Source: Geothrix edaphica
GTDB lineage: Bacteria; Acidobacteriota; Holophagae; Holophagales; Holophagaceae
Reading direction: 5' to 3'
Length of the DNA stretch: 64,000 bases
NCBI RefSeq assembly: GCF_030268045.1
Contig: NZ_BSDC01000001.1
Coordinates: 1,178,001 to 1,242,000 of the forward strand
A model generated the notes under the pieces. That model had not been told where the DNA came from. It saw only the letters and a list, made by a program, of their open reading frames with translations, and searched no databases. The stretch's first letter is position 1. Each line of letters begins with the position of its first letter. The translations under genes and the position numbers were made by a program. Shown piece after piece: positions 7,697 through 18,579 of the stretch.

Positions 7697-8623
7697 ATGA
7701 CCGAGGATCGCCCCACCACCATCCATACCGAGGACGCTCTTGCGCCCAGGAACCCCTGGCGGTTCCTCCGTCCCGGCCTGCCCGGCGGCTTCACCCGCTG
7801 GGGCTGGGGCCTCATGGCCGGCTGGATGCTGGTGCTGCTGGGCCCCGTCCTGGGCTGGGCCGGCCACCTGCGCCGGGCCGCGGGCTGGAGCGCCCTGCCC
7901 AGCCACTGGGGCGAGCGCATCAGCGCCCGCGACATCTGGGAACTATGGGAGAACGGCGGCCTCCAGCACCGATTGGCGAACTCGCCGACCGTGCATCTCT
8001 TCGGCCTGGGCCTCGTGATCGTGCTCTGGTGCGGCTGGCGGATGCAGGCAGAGCGGGCGGGCCTGCAAGCCCGCCTCGGGTCCTGGCTGCTGGGCGCCCT
8101 GGACACGGTTCTCATCGGCTTCCTCCCCGTGGGCCTCCTGGCCTGGCTCGGGGATGTGGCGCTGGCCTGGCTGGGCCAGCTGGGCATCGACGGGCTCGGC
8201 TGGATGGCTCTCTTCGGACGTCCCCTGTTCTGGATGGCCGCCGTGGCCGCCCTGAACCTCCAGTGGTGGTTCTGCCGCCTGGGCCGCGCCGCCGGGCCGC
8301 TCCGCGGCTACCGGCACCATCTGGCCGACTGCTTCCTGCGGCTGTGGACGCACCCCGTCCAGTGGGGCCTCCTCTCCCTGGGCGGCGCCGCTCTGCGGGG
8401 GGTCCTGCCCTTCCTGGTGCTGGTCCTGGCCTGGCGCATGGGGGGCGGCACCGCCTTCCGCGTGGGGCTGTTCCTCGGCCTGCAGCTGGCCGTCACCGTG
8501 CTCAACGGCTGGCTCATGGGCTGGCTCTTGCGCGCCACCGCCCTGTTCTGGGCCCATGATGCCGAGGTGCGGGACGCCCGCGCCGCCGTGAAGGACCTCC
8601 CCCGTGAAGCTGCGATCAACTAG
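7697..8623 (+). CDS. Multi-pass membrane protein of unknown function
   Basis: Unrecognised protein of 308 aa from ATG 7697 (in-frame starts at 7670/7673 would add 8-9 residues; CGGAC lies just before 7697). It contains about six hydrophobic segments: GLMAGWMLVLLGPVLGWAG, VHLFGLGLVIVLWCGW, TVLIGFLPVGLLAWLG, ALFGRPLFWMAAVAALN, LRGVLPFLVLVLAWRMG and a C-terminal FLGLQLAVTVLNGWLMGWLL. No catalytic motif is visible. It is transcribed divergently from trp, and its stop overlaps the next gene by 20 nt, so it probably forms an operon with the split 5'-nucleotidase. The spacing of helices resembles integral-membrane domains of unknown function; I give no role. Confidence 0.75.
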   Translation: MTEDRPTTIHTEDALAPRNPWRFLRPGLPGGFTRWGWGLMAGWMLVLLGPVLGWAGHLRRAAGWSALPSHWGERISARDIWELWENGGLQHRLANSPTVHLFGLGLVIVLWCGWRMQAERAGLQARLGSWLLGALDTVLIGFLPVGLLAWLGDVALAWLGQLGIDGLGWMALFGRPLFWMAAVAALNLQWWFCRLGRAAGPLRGYRHHLADCFLRLWTHPVQWGLLSLGGAALRGVLPFLVLVLAWRMGGGTAFRVGLFLGLQLAVTVLNGWLMGWLLRATALFWAHDAEVRDARAAVKDLPREAAIN

Positions 8624-9404
8624 CGTATTCCTGTCCCTGGCCCTCCTGCCTATCCACTTGGCGGCGCAGCCGCCCAGCGTGAAGGCGGAGGTCATCCCCG
8701 TCACTGAAATGCTCCCCGACGATCCGGAGGTCCAGAAGGTCATCGCCCCTCTGGCGGAGGAGATCAAGGCCAGCTTCGGCCTGCCCCTGGTGCAGGCGCC
8801 CCAGGGCGTGTTCCGCGGGCGGCGGGGGGAGGAGAACCTCCTGGGCTACTGGGTTTCGGATGTCATGCGGCAGGCGGCCCAGCCCCTGGTGGGTGCCCCG
8901 GTGCGCTTCGCCATCACCAACGCCGGCGGCCTGCGGGCCAACCTGCGCCCCGGCCAGCTCAAGGTGGGCGATATCTTCGAGCTGATGCCCTTCGAGAACG
9001 AGCTGGTCGTCATCGAACTCACCGGCGCCGAGGTCATCCAGGTGGTGAAGGAGGGCCTCCTCCGCCGCGGCGGCGAGCCTTGTTCCGGCGTGAAGGTGAA
9101 GGTCGAGGGTACGCCCCAGCAGGCCACGCTCACTGTCACCTGGGAAGATGGCAGCCCCATCGATCCCGCCGCCATGGTGAAGGTCGCCACCACCGACTAC
9201 CTCTACCTTGGCGGCGACTCCATCCCCACGCTGAAGAAGGGTCGCAAGCCTTTCACCACGGGCGTCACCCTCCGGCAGATGCTGTTGGACGAGTGCGCGG
9301 CCATGGGCAAGGCGGGCAAGGAGCTGCTGGCCCCGGCGCCAGGCCGCTACACGGTGCCCGTGCCGATCCTGGAAGCCATCCGCGACAAGACGTTCAAGCT
9401 CTAG
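8604..9404 (+). CDS. 5'-nucleotidase C-terminal (substrate-binding) domain protein, secreted
   Basis: A 266-residue protein starting GTG at 8604 with signal peptide 1-21 (ending LAAQ). It contains only the C-terminal half of an UshA/CpdB-type nucleotidase: GYWVSDVMRQAA, NAGGLRANLRPG and GDIFELMPFENELVV are the hallmark substrate-specificity motifs, and TTDYLYLGGDS follows. The metal-binding catalytic half is encoded by the next gene, eight bases downstream, each with its own export signal. The two proteins presumably associate in the periplasm to dephosphorylate nucleotides. The gene order (C-domain before N-domain) is reversed relative to the fused protein. Confidence 0.88.
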   Translation: MKLRSTSVFLSLALLPIHLAAQPPSVKAEVIPVTEMLPDDPEVQKVIAPLAEEIKASFGLPLVQAPQGVFRGRRGEENLLGYWVSDVMRQAAQPLVGAPVRFAITNAGGLRANLRPGQLKVGDIFELMPFENELVVIELTGAEVIQVVKEGLLRRGGEPCSGVKVKVEGTPQQATLTVTWEDGSPIDPAAMVKVATTDYLYLGGDSIPTLKKGRKPFTTGVTLRQMLLDECAAMGKAGKELLAPAPGRYTVPVPILEAIRDKTFKL

Positions 9405-9412
9405 GAATGCCC

Positions 9413-10342
9413 ATGGACCGCCGCCACTTCCTCGCCTCCCTCGGCGCCGCCGCCGTGGCCTCCCGGGTGCCCCTGAAGGCCGCGGAAGGCCCGGCCGCGG
9501 GCCGCATCACCCTGCTGCACACCAACGACACCCACTCCCGCATCGAGCCCTTCGGCCCCGGCAACGGCGCCATCAGCGGCAAGGGCGGCATGGCCCGGCG
9601 GGCCACGCTGGTGAAGCAGCTCCGGAGCCAGCTGGGTTCCGTGCTGCTGCTGGACGCGGGCGACACCTTCCAGGGCACGCCCTACTTCAACCGCTACAAG
9701 GGCCGGCTCGACTACCAGCTCATGCGGATGATCGGCTACGACGCCACCACCCTTGGGAACCACGATTTCGACAACGGCGTGGGGATGCTGGTCGAGGCCA
9801 TGGCCTCCATGGAGCAGCTGCAGCACAAGAACCCGCCCTTCGCCTTCCTGAACTGCAACTTCGACTGCAAAGGCGCACCGGAACTGGCCAGGCGGATCCG
9901 CCCCTTCCTCATCCGGGACTTCCCTGGCGTGAGGGTGGGCATCACGGGGGTGGGCGTGGCCTTCGCCGGGCTGGTGGCCCCCAAGAACCACGAGGGCATC
10001 GCCTGGAAGGATCCCTACCAAAGCCTCAAGCCCGTGGTGAAGCGCCTCCGTGAGGTCGAGAAGGTGGACCTGGTGGTGGTCCTCTCCCACCTGGGCTACG
10101 ACGTGAAGGACGCCGGCCATGATGATCTGCGCCTGCCCGGCCAGGTGGCGGGCATCGACGCCATCATCGGTGGGCACAGCCACACCTTCCTGGAGGCGCC
10201 TGTGAAGGTCAAGCAGGCCCAGGGGGAGACCCTCGTCTTCCAGGTCGGGTTCGGTGGCGTGAACCTGGGGCGCATGGACTTCACCCTGGCCCGCGGCGAG
10301 GTGAAGGCCGCCTCCGGGGCCGCCATGCCGGTGCTCGGATAA
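9413..10342 (+). CDS. 5'-nucleotidase N-terminal metallophosphatase domain protein, Tat-exported
   Basis: A 309-residue metallophosphatase. MDRRHFLASLGAAAVAS is a twin-arginine signal. The dinuclear metal site is complete: LLHTNDTHSRIEPF, DAGDTFQGTPY, GNHDFDNG, LSHLGY and GGHSHTFLEAP. The start at 9413 is preferred over 9407 because AGGA lies 6 nt upstream. Standard UshA enzymes carry a C-terminal substrate domain after this part; here the protein stops at residue 309 and that domain is the preceding gene. Tat export suggests folding with metal in the cytoplasm. Confidence 0.9.
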   Translation: MDRRHFLASLGAAAVASRVPLKAAEGPAAGRITLLHTNDTHSRIEPFGPGNGAISGKGGMARRATLVKQLRSQLGSVLLLDAGDTFQGTPYFNRYKGRLDYQLMRMIGYDATTLGNHDFDNGVGMLVEAMASMEQLQHKNPPFAFLNCNFDCKGAPELARRIRPFLIRDFPGVRVGITGVGVAFAGLVAPKNHEGIAWKDPYQSLKPVVKRLREVEKVDLVVVLSHLGYDVKDAGHDDLRLPGQVAGIDAIIGGHSHTFLEAPVKVKQAQGETLVFQVGFGGVNLGRMDFTLARGEVKAASGAAMPVLG

Positions 10343-10375
10343 ATCGTTTGGCGTGACGGAAGTCCCAATTCCCCG

Positions 10376-10419
10376 TCCCCACAGGGAAAGCCGCTTGAAG
10401 CGCGACTTTCCCCGTGGGA
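10376..10419 (+). other. Imperfect hairpin in the icd leader region
   Basis: TCCCCACAGGGAAAG (10376-10390) and CTTTCCCCGTGGGA (10406-10419) are imperfect reverse complements with a 15-nt loop. The 3' arm contains GGGAG, which would be the ribosome-binding site of a small ORF at 10427. No T-run follows. It may terminate weakly after the nucleotidase or control translation. Confidence 0.4.
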
Positions 10420-10426
10420 GCCTGCC

Positions 10427-12729
<2,303 letters not shown>

Positions 12730-12764
12730 CAGAAGGTTTTCCAGGGACGAAGTCCCACCCGACG

Positions 12765-12793
12765 AAAACGGCCCGCCAAAGCGGGCCGTTTTT
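12765..12793. terminator. Bidirectional intrinsic terminator between icd and fhs
   Basis: AAAACGGCCCGC - CAAA - GCGGGCCGTTTTT is a perfect 12-bp stem with A/T tails on both sides, 36 bp after the icd stop and 7 bp before the fhs stop. It can end transcription of both convergent genes. Confidence 0.93.
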
Positions 12794-12799
12794 CGCAGG

Positions 12800-14707
12800 T
12801 CAGAACAGCCCGACCACCCTCCCCGTCTCCGGATCGATATCCACATCGTAGAAGCCCGGCCTGGTCGGCAGACCGGGCATGGTGGCCATCTTGCCAAGCA
12901 GGGGATAGAGGAAGCCCGCCCCGGCGCTGATGCGGATGTCCCGCACGGGGATGCGGAAGCCCGTGGGCACGCCCTTGAGGGCCGGGTCGTGGCTGAGGCT
13001 CAGGTGCGTCTTGGCCATGCAGATGGGCAGGCGGTCGTAATCCAGGCGCGTGTAGGCCTCGATCTTCGCTTCGGCCCCGGGCGCATAGTCCACCCCGTCA
13101 GCGCCGTAGATCTCCCGGGCGATGGTCTCGATCTTCTGCTTGATGGGTTCGTCCACGCCGTAGAGGAACCGGAAGTCCGAGGGGCGATCGCAGACGCGCA
13201 TGACGGCCCGGGCCAGATCCAGGGCCCCTTCCCCGCCCTGGGCCCAGTTGTGGCAGACCACGGCGTCCTCGGCGCCGCTCTCCAGCGAGGCCCGGCGGAC
13301 CAGGTCCAGCTCGGCGGGACTGTCCGTGGCGAAGCCGTTCACAGCCACCACCACCGGCACGCCGAACTTCCGGGTGATGCGGATGTGGTGCAGCAGGTTG
13401 GGCAGGCCCCGGCGCAGGAGGTCCAGGTTCTCCTCCACGTAGACCGGGTCCAGCGGCTTCCCGGCCACCACCTTGGGGCCGCCACCGTGCATCTTGAGGG
13501 CGCGGACCGTGGCCACCAGCACCACCGCATCAGGCACCAGGCCCGAGACGCGGCACTTGATGTCGAAGAACTTCTCCATGCCCATGTCGGCACCGAAGCC
13601 CGATTCGGTGATCACGTAGTCGGCCAGCTTGAGGGCGATCTGGTCCGCCAGGATGGAGCTGTTCCCATGGGCGATGTTGGCGAAGGGTCCCGCATGCACG
13701 AAGACCGGCGTACCCTCCAGCGTCTGCATGAGGTTCGGTTTGAGCGCGTCCTTCATGAGCACGGTCATGGCGCCCGCCACGCCCAGATCCTCGGCGGTGA
13801 CGGCTTCGCCCTGCCGGTTGAGCCCCACCACCATGGCGCCCAGGCGTCGCCTCATGTCCTCGAGGCCCGTAGTGAGGGCCAGCACGGCCATGATCTCGCT
13901 GGCCACGGCGATGTCGAAGCCCGTCTCCCGGGCGAAGCCCTGCTCCTCGTCGCCCCGGCCCACGGTGACTCCGCGCAGGAACCGGTCACTGGTATCCAGC
14001 ACCCGACGCCAGGTCACGGCGGCGGGATCGAGGTCCAGGCGGCAGATCCGGCGGCGTTCCTCCGTGGTGAACCTGTCCGGGTCGCCCTGGGTGATGCCCA
14101 GCTTCGCGCAGCGCAGCTGCAGCGAGCGCGGAAACTTCCTGCCGCCTCTCCCCTTCGGGAAAATCCGCTCGAACAGCTGCTCGTCCGTGGCTCCAGCCTC
14201 ATGCAGGATGCGGGCGTCGATGGCGGCCGCGCAGAGGTTGTGGGCGGCGGTGATCGCGTGGATGTCCCCGGTGAGATGGAGGTTGAAGTCCTCCATGGGG
14301 ATCACCTGGCTGTAGCCGCCGCCCGCCGCGCCACCCTTGATGCCGAAGGTCGGCCCCTGGCTGGGCTGCCGGATGCAGGTGATGACGCGCTGGCCCAGAT
14401 GGGCGCCGAGGGCCTGGCTGAGCCCCACGGTGGTGGTGGTCTTCCCCTCCCCCAGCGGCGTGGGGGTGATGGCGGTGACATCGATGTACCTGCCATTGGG
14501 ACGCGACCGCAGGCGCTCCAGCACCTCCAGCCGCACCTTGGCCTTGGTGGGGCCATAGAACTCCAGCTCGCCTTCCTGGAGACCCAGCTCCGCGCCCACG
14601 AGGGCGATGGGTTTGAGGGCGGCCGCCTGGGCGATGTCCAGGTCCGAGGGCACGGGCGTCCTGGGCTGCAGGGCCGTGGGCGTGAAGGGCCGCGTGACGG
14701 TAGCCAT
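12800..14707 (-). CDS. fhs: Formate-tetrahydrofolate ligase, long form
   Basis: ATP-dependent ligation of formate to THF, feeding one-carbon metabolism. The 635-residue protein has the P-loop-like [14 protein letters not shown] near 83, [20 protein letters not shown] near 110, [17 protein letters not shown] and [17 protein letters not shown]. It is about 75 residues longer than the usual bacterial enzyme (about 557 aa). The additions, and the C-terminal end ([20 protein letters not shown]), match my recollection of the synthetase domain of eukaryotic C1-THF synthase. The ATG at 14707 has GAGGAG upstream. No folD or other one-carbon gene is adjacent. Confidence 0.95.
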   Translation of the reverse strand: MATVTRPFTPTALQPRTPVPSDLDIAQAAALKPIALVGAELGLQEGELEFYGPTKAKVRLEVLERLRSRPNGRYIDVTAITPTPLGEGKTTTTVGLSQALGAHLGQRVITCIRQPSQGPTFGIKGGAAGGGYSQVIPMEDFNLHLTGDIHAITAAHNLCAAAIDARILHEAGATDEQLFERIFPKGRGGRKFPRSLQLRCAKLGITQGDPDRFTTEERRRICRLDLDPAAVTWRRVLDTSDRFLRGVTVGRGDEEQGFARETGFDIAVASEIMAVLALTTGLEDMRRRLGAMVVGLNRQGEAVTAEDLGVAGAMTVLMKDALKPNLMQTLEGTPVFVHAGPFANIAHGNSSILADQIALKLADYVITESGFGADMGMEKFFDIKCRVSGLVPDAVVLVATVRALKMHGGGPKVVAGKPLDPVYVEENLDLLRRGLPNLLHHIRITRKFGVPVVVAVNGFATDSPAELDLVRRASLESGAEDAVVCHNWAQGGEGALDLARAVMRVCDRPSDFRFLYGVDEPIKQKIETIAREIYGADGVDYAPGAEAKIEAYTRLDYDRLPICMAKTHLSLSHDPALKGVPTGFRIPVRDIRISAGAGFLYPLLGKMATMPGLPTRPGFYDVDIDPETGRVVGLF

Positions 14708-14815
14708 GCCGTCTCCTCGAAAAGATCCACCTCAACTATAAGTAAAAAACGACTGAATGGTCGTCATTGAACCGCGTTTGTTGATTCCCGTCACAGCCGC
14801 CTCCATGCTGGATCC

Positions 14816-15424
14816 ATGCGTCGGTTGAAAGAGGTTGTGACCCACCGGTTCCGCGAGAAGGCCTCCGTCTTCCTCACGGAGCTACACCCTGCCCGGGACG
14901 CGGCGGAGCGGTCGGCCGTGCTGGCTGCGCTCCGCAAGCGCGACTTCGACGCCACGCACCGCTGCAGCGCCTGGCGGGAGGGCGTCCCCGTCACCGCCCA
15001 GGGGTCGGACGATGACGGCGAACCCTCTGGAACCGCCGGGCGGCCCATGCTGGCGGTCCTCGAGGGCGCCCAGGCCACGGATCTCATCGCGGTCTGCATC
15101 CGTTGGTACGGGGGCACCAAACTCGGCACTGGCGGCCTGGTGCGCGCCTACACCGAAGGCGTCCAGGGCGCCCTGGCCGAGGCCGGGACCCTGGGGTCCT
15201 GGGAAGAAGTGCGGATCCTCCGCCGGGGGCTGATCCGCGTGCCTGCCGCCCAAGCCCATCTGCCCTTCGCGCTCCTGGGGACCTTCCCGGGAACGGCCCT
15301 GGCGGAGCATACCTTTGAAGGCGAGTGGGCCATCCTGCACTTCGAGTGCCCGCCGGAGCTCTGTCCGGCCCTCGATCACGCCTGGCGGGAGCGCAGCCGG
15401 GGCGGGAGCATCGCCTGGGACTGA
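14816..15424 (+). CDS. IMPACT/YigZ family protein
   Basis: A 202-residue protein. The N-terminal IMPACT domain shows FLTELHPARD, ATHRCSAWR, SDDDGEPSGTAGRPML and IRWYGGTKLGTGGLVRAY, the signature of YigZ/UPF0029. A C-terminal ferredoxin-like DUF1949 domain follows. Family members are linked to translation stress through ribosome/tRNA or GCN1-like contacts, but the bacterial role is not settled. Divergent from fhs. No clear ribosome-binding site is seen before the ATG, so the start is slightly uncertain. Confidence 0.9.
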   Translation: MRRLKEVVTHRFREKASVFLTELHPARDAAERSAVLAALRKRDFDATHRCSAWREGVPVTAQGSDDDGEPSGTAGRPMLAVLEGAQATDLIAVCIRWYGGTKLGTGGLVRAYTEGVQGALAEAGTLGSWEEVRILRRGLIRVPAAQAHLPFALLGTFPGTALAEHTFEGEWAILHFECPPELCPALDHAWRERSRGGSIAWD

Positions 15425-15514
15425 CCACTCGCCGGTCCCTGTCCTCCGTTCACCGATCCCCGCCCGGATTCCTGTCGGGACGCCCGTAGCTTGGTCATGC
15501 GGAAGGAGACGGAC

Positions 15515-15628
15515 ATGATCCATGCGGGATGGTTCCTCGACAGCCCCTGGTGGTGGCTGGCGCTGTGGCTGCCCTCCCTCGCGTTCGTCATCCCCTTCGG
15601 TTCGGAAAGAAAGGAACATCGCTCATGA
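15515..15628 (+). CDS. Small Trp-rich membrane peptide (37 aa) heading an envelope-sensing operon
   Basis: A short ORF not reachable by a length cut-off. AAGGAG precedes the ATG at 15515 with 7-nt spacing, one of the best ribosome-binding sites in the region. The product has a single hydrophobic segment, SPWWWLALWLPSLAFVIPFG, and a charged tail SERKEHRS. Its TGA overlaps the ATG of the next gene by 4 nt, as do the later junctions of this cluster. The Trp-Trp-Trp run is not an attenuator signal here because no terminator follows. It may be a small regulatory membrane protein of the LiaF/LytS system; that role is inference. Confidence 0.62.
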   Translation: MIHAGWFLDSPWWWLALWLPSLAFVIPFGSERKEHRS

Positions 15629-16050
15629 ACGCCCAGGAACGCCCCCCCGTCTTTTCGGTGAAGCTGGTCCTCGGACTGGTGGTCATCGCCATCGGTCTCA
15701 TCCTCCTGCTGGACAGCCTCCGCTGGTACGACGCCTGGCACCTGCTGGCCTGGTGGCCGCTGGCTCTGGCCGCCTTCGGACTCGCCCGCCTGGCCCAGGA
15801 CGGCCCCCTCAGCCTGCGGGGCCACATCTGGCTTGGTTTCGCCGTCGCGGGCTTCATCTCCCAGTTCGGCCCCTGGGGCCTGCTGGAGCGCTGGTGGCCG
15901 GTCTTCCTGGTGTGGGGCGGCACGGTCGTCGCCCTGCGGGCCATCTTCCCCCAGCCCAAGCGGGTCCGGACTCCCAAGGCCGTCCCCCCATCGCCAACAC
16001 CCAGCGTTTCCTGTGATCCTGAAACCGAATCCACCCAGGTGAAGCCATGA
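15625..16050 (+). CDS. LiaF/LiaI-like transmembrane protein (DUF5668-type)
   Basis: A 141-residue protein starting at the ATG at 15625, with AAAGAAAGGAA upstream; an upstream in-frame extension lies in the small ORF. It has four hydrophobic segments (LVLGLVVIAIGLILLLDSL, LLAWWPLALAAFGLARLA, HIWLGFAVAGFISQFGPWG, WPVFLVWGGTVVALRAIF) arranged as in the membrane part of LiaF-type envelope-stress proteins. The C-terminus is Pro/Ser-rich and soluble. It resembles the N-terminal half of its downstream neighbour, suggesting an old duplication without the C-terminal DUF2154 part. ATGA overlaps on both sides. Confidence 0.75.
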   Translation: MNAQERPPVFSVKLVLGLVVIAIGLILLLDSLRWYDAWHLLAWWPLALAAFGLARLAQDGPLSLRGHIWLGFAVAGFISQFGPWGLLERWWPVFLVWGGTVVALRAIFPQPKRVRTPKAVPPSPTPSVSCDPETESTQVKP

Positions 16051-16757
16051 ACGCCCCCGACGACGCCAAGGCTCCGAGCCCCTTCAGCCCCAAGCTGGTG
16101 GTGGGCGTGGCCATCATCGTGGCGGGCCTCGTGCTCACCCTGGACAACCTCGGGCTCATCCAGGCCCACACCATCTTCAAGCTCTGGCCCCTGGTCCTCG
16201 TAGCCATGGGCGTGGCCAAAATCCGCCAGGACCGCGGCGGCAGCAGCATGGGCGGCTGGTTCCTGGTCCTGGGCGGGGCCTTCCTGCTGCTCTTCACGTT
16301 CGGTCATGGCCATCTGGCCGACGCCCTGGGGCCCATGCTGGTGGTGGCCGTGGGCATCCTCATCGTGGTCAAGGCCCTCAAGCAGAACCGGGGCGTCCCC
16401 CCGGAGTTGGCCCGCTCCGAGGACTTCCTCCAGGGCACGGCCATCTTCGGCGGCTTCAAGCGGCGGATCTCCACCCAGTCCTTCAAGGGCGGCGAGCTGA
16501 CGGCCATCTTCGGCGGCTACGAAGTGGATCTCCGCCAGGCGGTCCTCGAAAACGGGCAGGCCCGCATCGATGTGTTCGTGCTCTTCGGTGGCGGCGAGAT
16601 CCGCGTGCCGGAAGGCTGGGAGATCTCCAATCGCGCCACCGCCATCGCCGGGGCCCTCAACGACAGCACCCACCACGGCCCGGCCTCTCTGGAGAGCCGG
16701 CCCCGCCTGGTGGTCACGGGCCTCATCCTCTTCGGCGGCACGGAAGTGAAATCCTGA
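16047..16757 (+). CDS. LiaF-like cell-envelope stress protein
   Basis: A 236-residue protein. Four N-terminal transmembrane helices (LVVGVAIIVAGLVLTLDNLG, IFKLWPLVLVAMGVAKI, GWFLVLGGAFLLLFTFG, LGPMLVVAVGILIVVKAL; residues about 15-120) are followed by a C-terminal beta-repeat domain with GTAIFGGFKRR, LTAIFGGYEVDLRQA and VFVLFGGGEIRVPEGWE, the recurring FGG motif of LiaF C-terminal (DUF2154) domains. In Firmicutes LiaF restrains a sensor kinase responding to cell-wall damage. Here it sits directly before a LytS-type kinase and LytTR regulator, so a similar inhibitory role is plausible. It overlaps the kinase start by 1 nt. Confidence 0.85.
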   Translation: MNAPDDAKAPSPFSPKLVVGVAIIVAGLVLTLDNLGLIQAHTIFKLWPLVLVAMGVAKIRQDRGGSSMGGWFLVLGGAFLLLFTFGHGHLADALGPMLVVAVGILIVVKALKQNRGVPPELARSEDFLQGTAIFGGFKRRISTQSFKGGELTAIFGGYEVDLRQAVLENGQARIDVFVLFGGGEIRVPEGWEISNRATAIAGALNDSTHHGPASLESRPRLVVTGLILFGGTEVKS

Positions 16758-17821
16758 TGCATCCCCTGCTGGCCAGCCGCGCGCGACTGGGGGCCTACCT
16801 CCTGGGGTGGGTCCCCATCGCCCTGCTGCTGGCGGGTATCGCCCGGAGCCAGGGCTGGAGCTGGGCCGAGGCCGGCACCCTCGCCCCGCCCCTCTGTCTA
16901 CTGGCGGCCTTCCTGTTCCTGTCCGCCTGGTTCCTCTGCCGGGCCCTGCCCCTGGGCCGGAGGGTGGAGACCCTGGGCTCCCATGGCGCGGCCTGGGGCC
17001 TGGCGGCCGTGCTCATGGGCGGCATCTGGGCGGGGCTGGCCTGGCTGCTGGCCCGGGCCCTGGCCTGGATCCCCGGCCTGGGCGCCCTCCCCCGTCGGGT
17101 GGACATCGCCCTGCCGGTGCTCACGGGCCTGGGCATCCTGCTCTACCTGGCCTCTGTGGCCCTCAGCTACCTCATGCTGGCCCAGGACCGGGCCGTGGAG
17201 GCCGAACGCCGGGGAGCCGAGCTGCAGCTGCTGGCCCAGGAATCAGAGCTGAAGGCCCTGCGCGCCCAGCTCAACCCCCACTTCCTGTTCAACAGCCTGA
17301 ACTCGCTCTCCGCGCTCACGGCCGTGGATCCGGCCCGGGCGCGGGAGATGTGCGTGCTGCTGTCCGACTTCCTCCGCCGCAGCCTGGGCCTGGGGGAGCG
17401 CCGCCTGGTGCCCCTGCGGGAGGAACTGGACCTGGCCCGGGCCTACCTGGCCATCGAGCAGATCCGCTTCGGCGCCCGGCTGACCCTGGACTGGCGCATC
17501 GATCCGGCCGCCGATCCCGCCCTCCTGCCCACGCTGCTGCTGCAACCGCTGGTGGAGAACGCCATCAAGCACGGCATCGCGGCGCTGCCCGAGGGAGGCA
17601 CCCTGGTCGTGGCCGCCGAGGCGGCGGAAGGCCATGTGACCTTGCGGGTGGAGAACCCGGCGGACCTGGACGTGCCGACACCCCAGGGACTGGGGCTCGG
17701 GCTGCGCCAGGTCCGCCAGCGCCTGCTCGGGCGCTTCGGCAACCGGGCCCGCTTCGAAGCGGGCGTGCAGAATGGCATCCATCGCGTGACCCTGGTCTTC
17801 CCCCTGGAGACGGAACCATGA
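16757..17821 (+). CDS. LytS/YehU-family membrane sensor histidine kinase
   Basis: 354 residues with about four N-terminal transmembrane helices (residues 10-145), a short linker with coiled-coil character (RAVEAERRGAELQLLAQESELKALRAQ), then the His_kinase domain with phospho-acceptor LNPHFLFNSLNSLSAL near 172-187 and a compact HATPase domain (N-box LLQPLVENAIKHGI, glycine loop GLGLGLRQVRQRL). No periplasmic ligand domain is evident, so sensing probably goes through membrane helices or the LiaF partner. Its stop overlaps the response-regulator start by 4 nt, giving a two-component pair. Confidence 0.92.
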   Translation: MHPLLASRARLGAYLLGWVPIALLLAGIARSQGWSWAEAGTLAPPLCLLAAFLFLSAWFLCRALPLGRRVETLGSHGAAWGLAAVLMGGIWAGLAWLLARALAWIPGLGALPRRVDIALPVLTGLGILLYLASVALSYLMLAQDRAVEAERRGAELQLLAQESELKALRAQLNPHFLFNSLNSLSALTAVDPARAREMCVLLSDFLRRSLGLGERRLVPLREELDLARAYLAIEQIRFGARLTLDWRIDPAADPALLPTLLLQPLVENAIKHGIAALPEGGTLVVAAEAAEGHVTLRVENPADLDVPTPQGLGLGLRQVRQRLLGRFGNRARFEAGVQNGIHRVTLVFPLETEP

Positions 17822-18573
17822 AAGCCCTCATCATCGACGACGAGGATCTGGCCCGCGCCGTGGTGCGCGAACACCTGGCCGCCCATCCGGACGTGGAAGT
17901 CGCGGCCGAGTGCGCCAACGGCTTCGAGGCCCTGAAGGCCGTGGCCCTGCACCAGCCCGATCTCATCTTCCTGGACATCCAGATGCCCAAGCTCGATGGC
18001 TTCGAGGTGCTGGAACTGCTCGAAGCCGAAGGGAAGCGTCCCGCCGTGGTCTTCGTCACCGCCTACGACCAGCATGCCCTGCGGGCCTTCGAGGCCCACG
18101 CCGTGGACTATCTTCTGAAACCGTTCTCGAAGGAACGCTTCGACACCGCACTGGCCAAGGCCCGGGCCCAGCAGGCGGCCCACCCCGCCGTTCCCGCGCC
18201 CGCCGCCTCGGAACTTGCGGCCGCGGCCCGCCAGGGGAAGCCCCTGGAGCGCGTCGTGGTGAAGGATGGCCCCAAGGTGACGGTGGTCCACCTGGATCAT
18301 CTGGACTGGGTGCAGGCCCAGGACGACTACGTGCTGCTGAGGACCGAAGGCAGGAACCTGCTCAAGCAGCAGACCCTCGCCAGCCTGGAAACCCAACTCG
18401 ATTCGAGTCGTTTCATCCGCATTCACCGCAGTTACATCCTGAACCTCGACCGCCTTGTCCGCGTCGAACAAGACTCCAAGGAGCATCGCGACGCCATCCT
18501 CCGCGACGGCACCCGCCTGCCCGTGAGCCGGGCGGGCTACCAGCGATTGCGGGAGCTGTGGGAAGGCGACTGA
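17818..18573 (+). CDS. LytTR-family response regulator
   Basis: 251 residues. The receiver domain (1-120) has the acidic pair in IIDDEDLA, phospho-acceptor Asp in LIFLDIQMPKLDG near residue 55, the VTAYDQHALRAF switch region and LLKPF lysine. An Ala/Pro-rich linker (about 125-140) leads to a LytTR DNA-binding domain (VVHLDHLDWVQAQDDYVLL, FIRIHRSYILNLDRL, LPVSRAGYQRL). It is cognate to the preceding LytS-like kinase. Targets probably include its own operon, but I could not recognise paired LytTR sites. Confidence 0.93.
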   Translation: MKALIIDDEDLARAVVREHLAAHPDVEVAAECANGFEALKAVALHQPDLIFLDIQMPKLDGFEVLELLEAEGKRPAVVFVTAYDQHALRAFEAHAVDYLLKPFSKERFDTALAKARAQQAAHPAVPAPAASELAAAARQGKPLERVVVKDGPKVTVVHLDHLDWVQAQDDYVLLRTEGRNLLKQQTLASLETQLDSSRFIRIHRSYILNLDRLVRVEQDSKEHRDAILRDGTRLPVSRAGYQRLRELWEGD

Positions 18574-18579
18574 TCAGAT

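Noticed and set aside
14725-14760. ACGAC...GTCGT followed by T6 on the minus strand upstream of fhs, as an attenuator
   Set aside because: The stem is only 5 bp and no leader ORF with relevant codons or antiterminator was found.
15515-15628. Trp-Trp-Trp in the 37-aa ORF as a second tryptophan attenuator
   Set aside because: No terminator or alternative hairpin follows, the downstream gene has no link to tryptophan, and the Trp residues sit inside a hydrophobic membrane segment.
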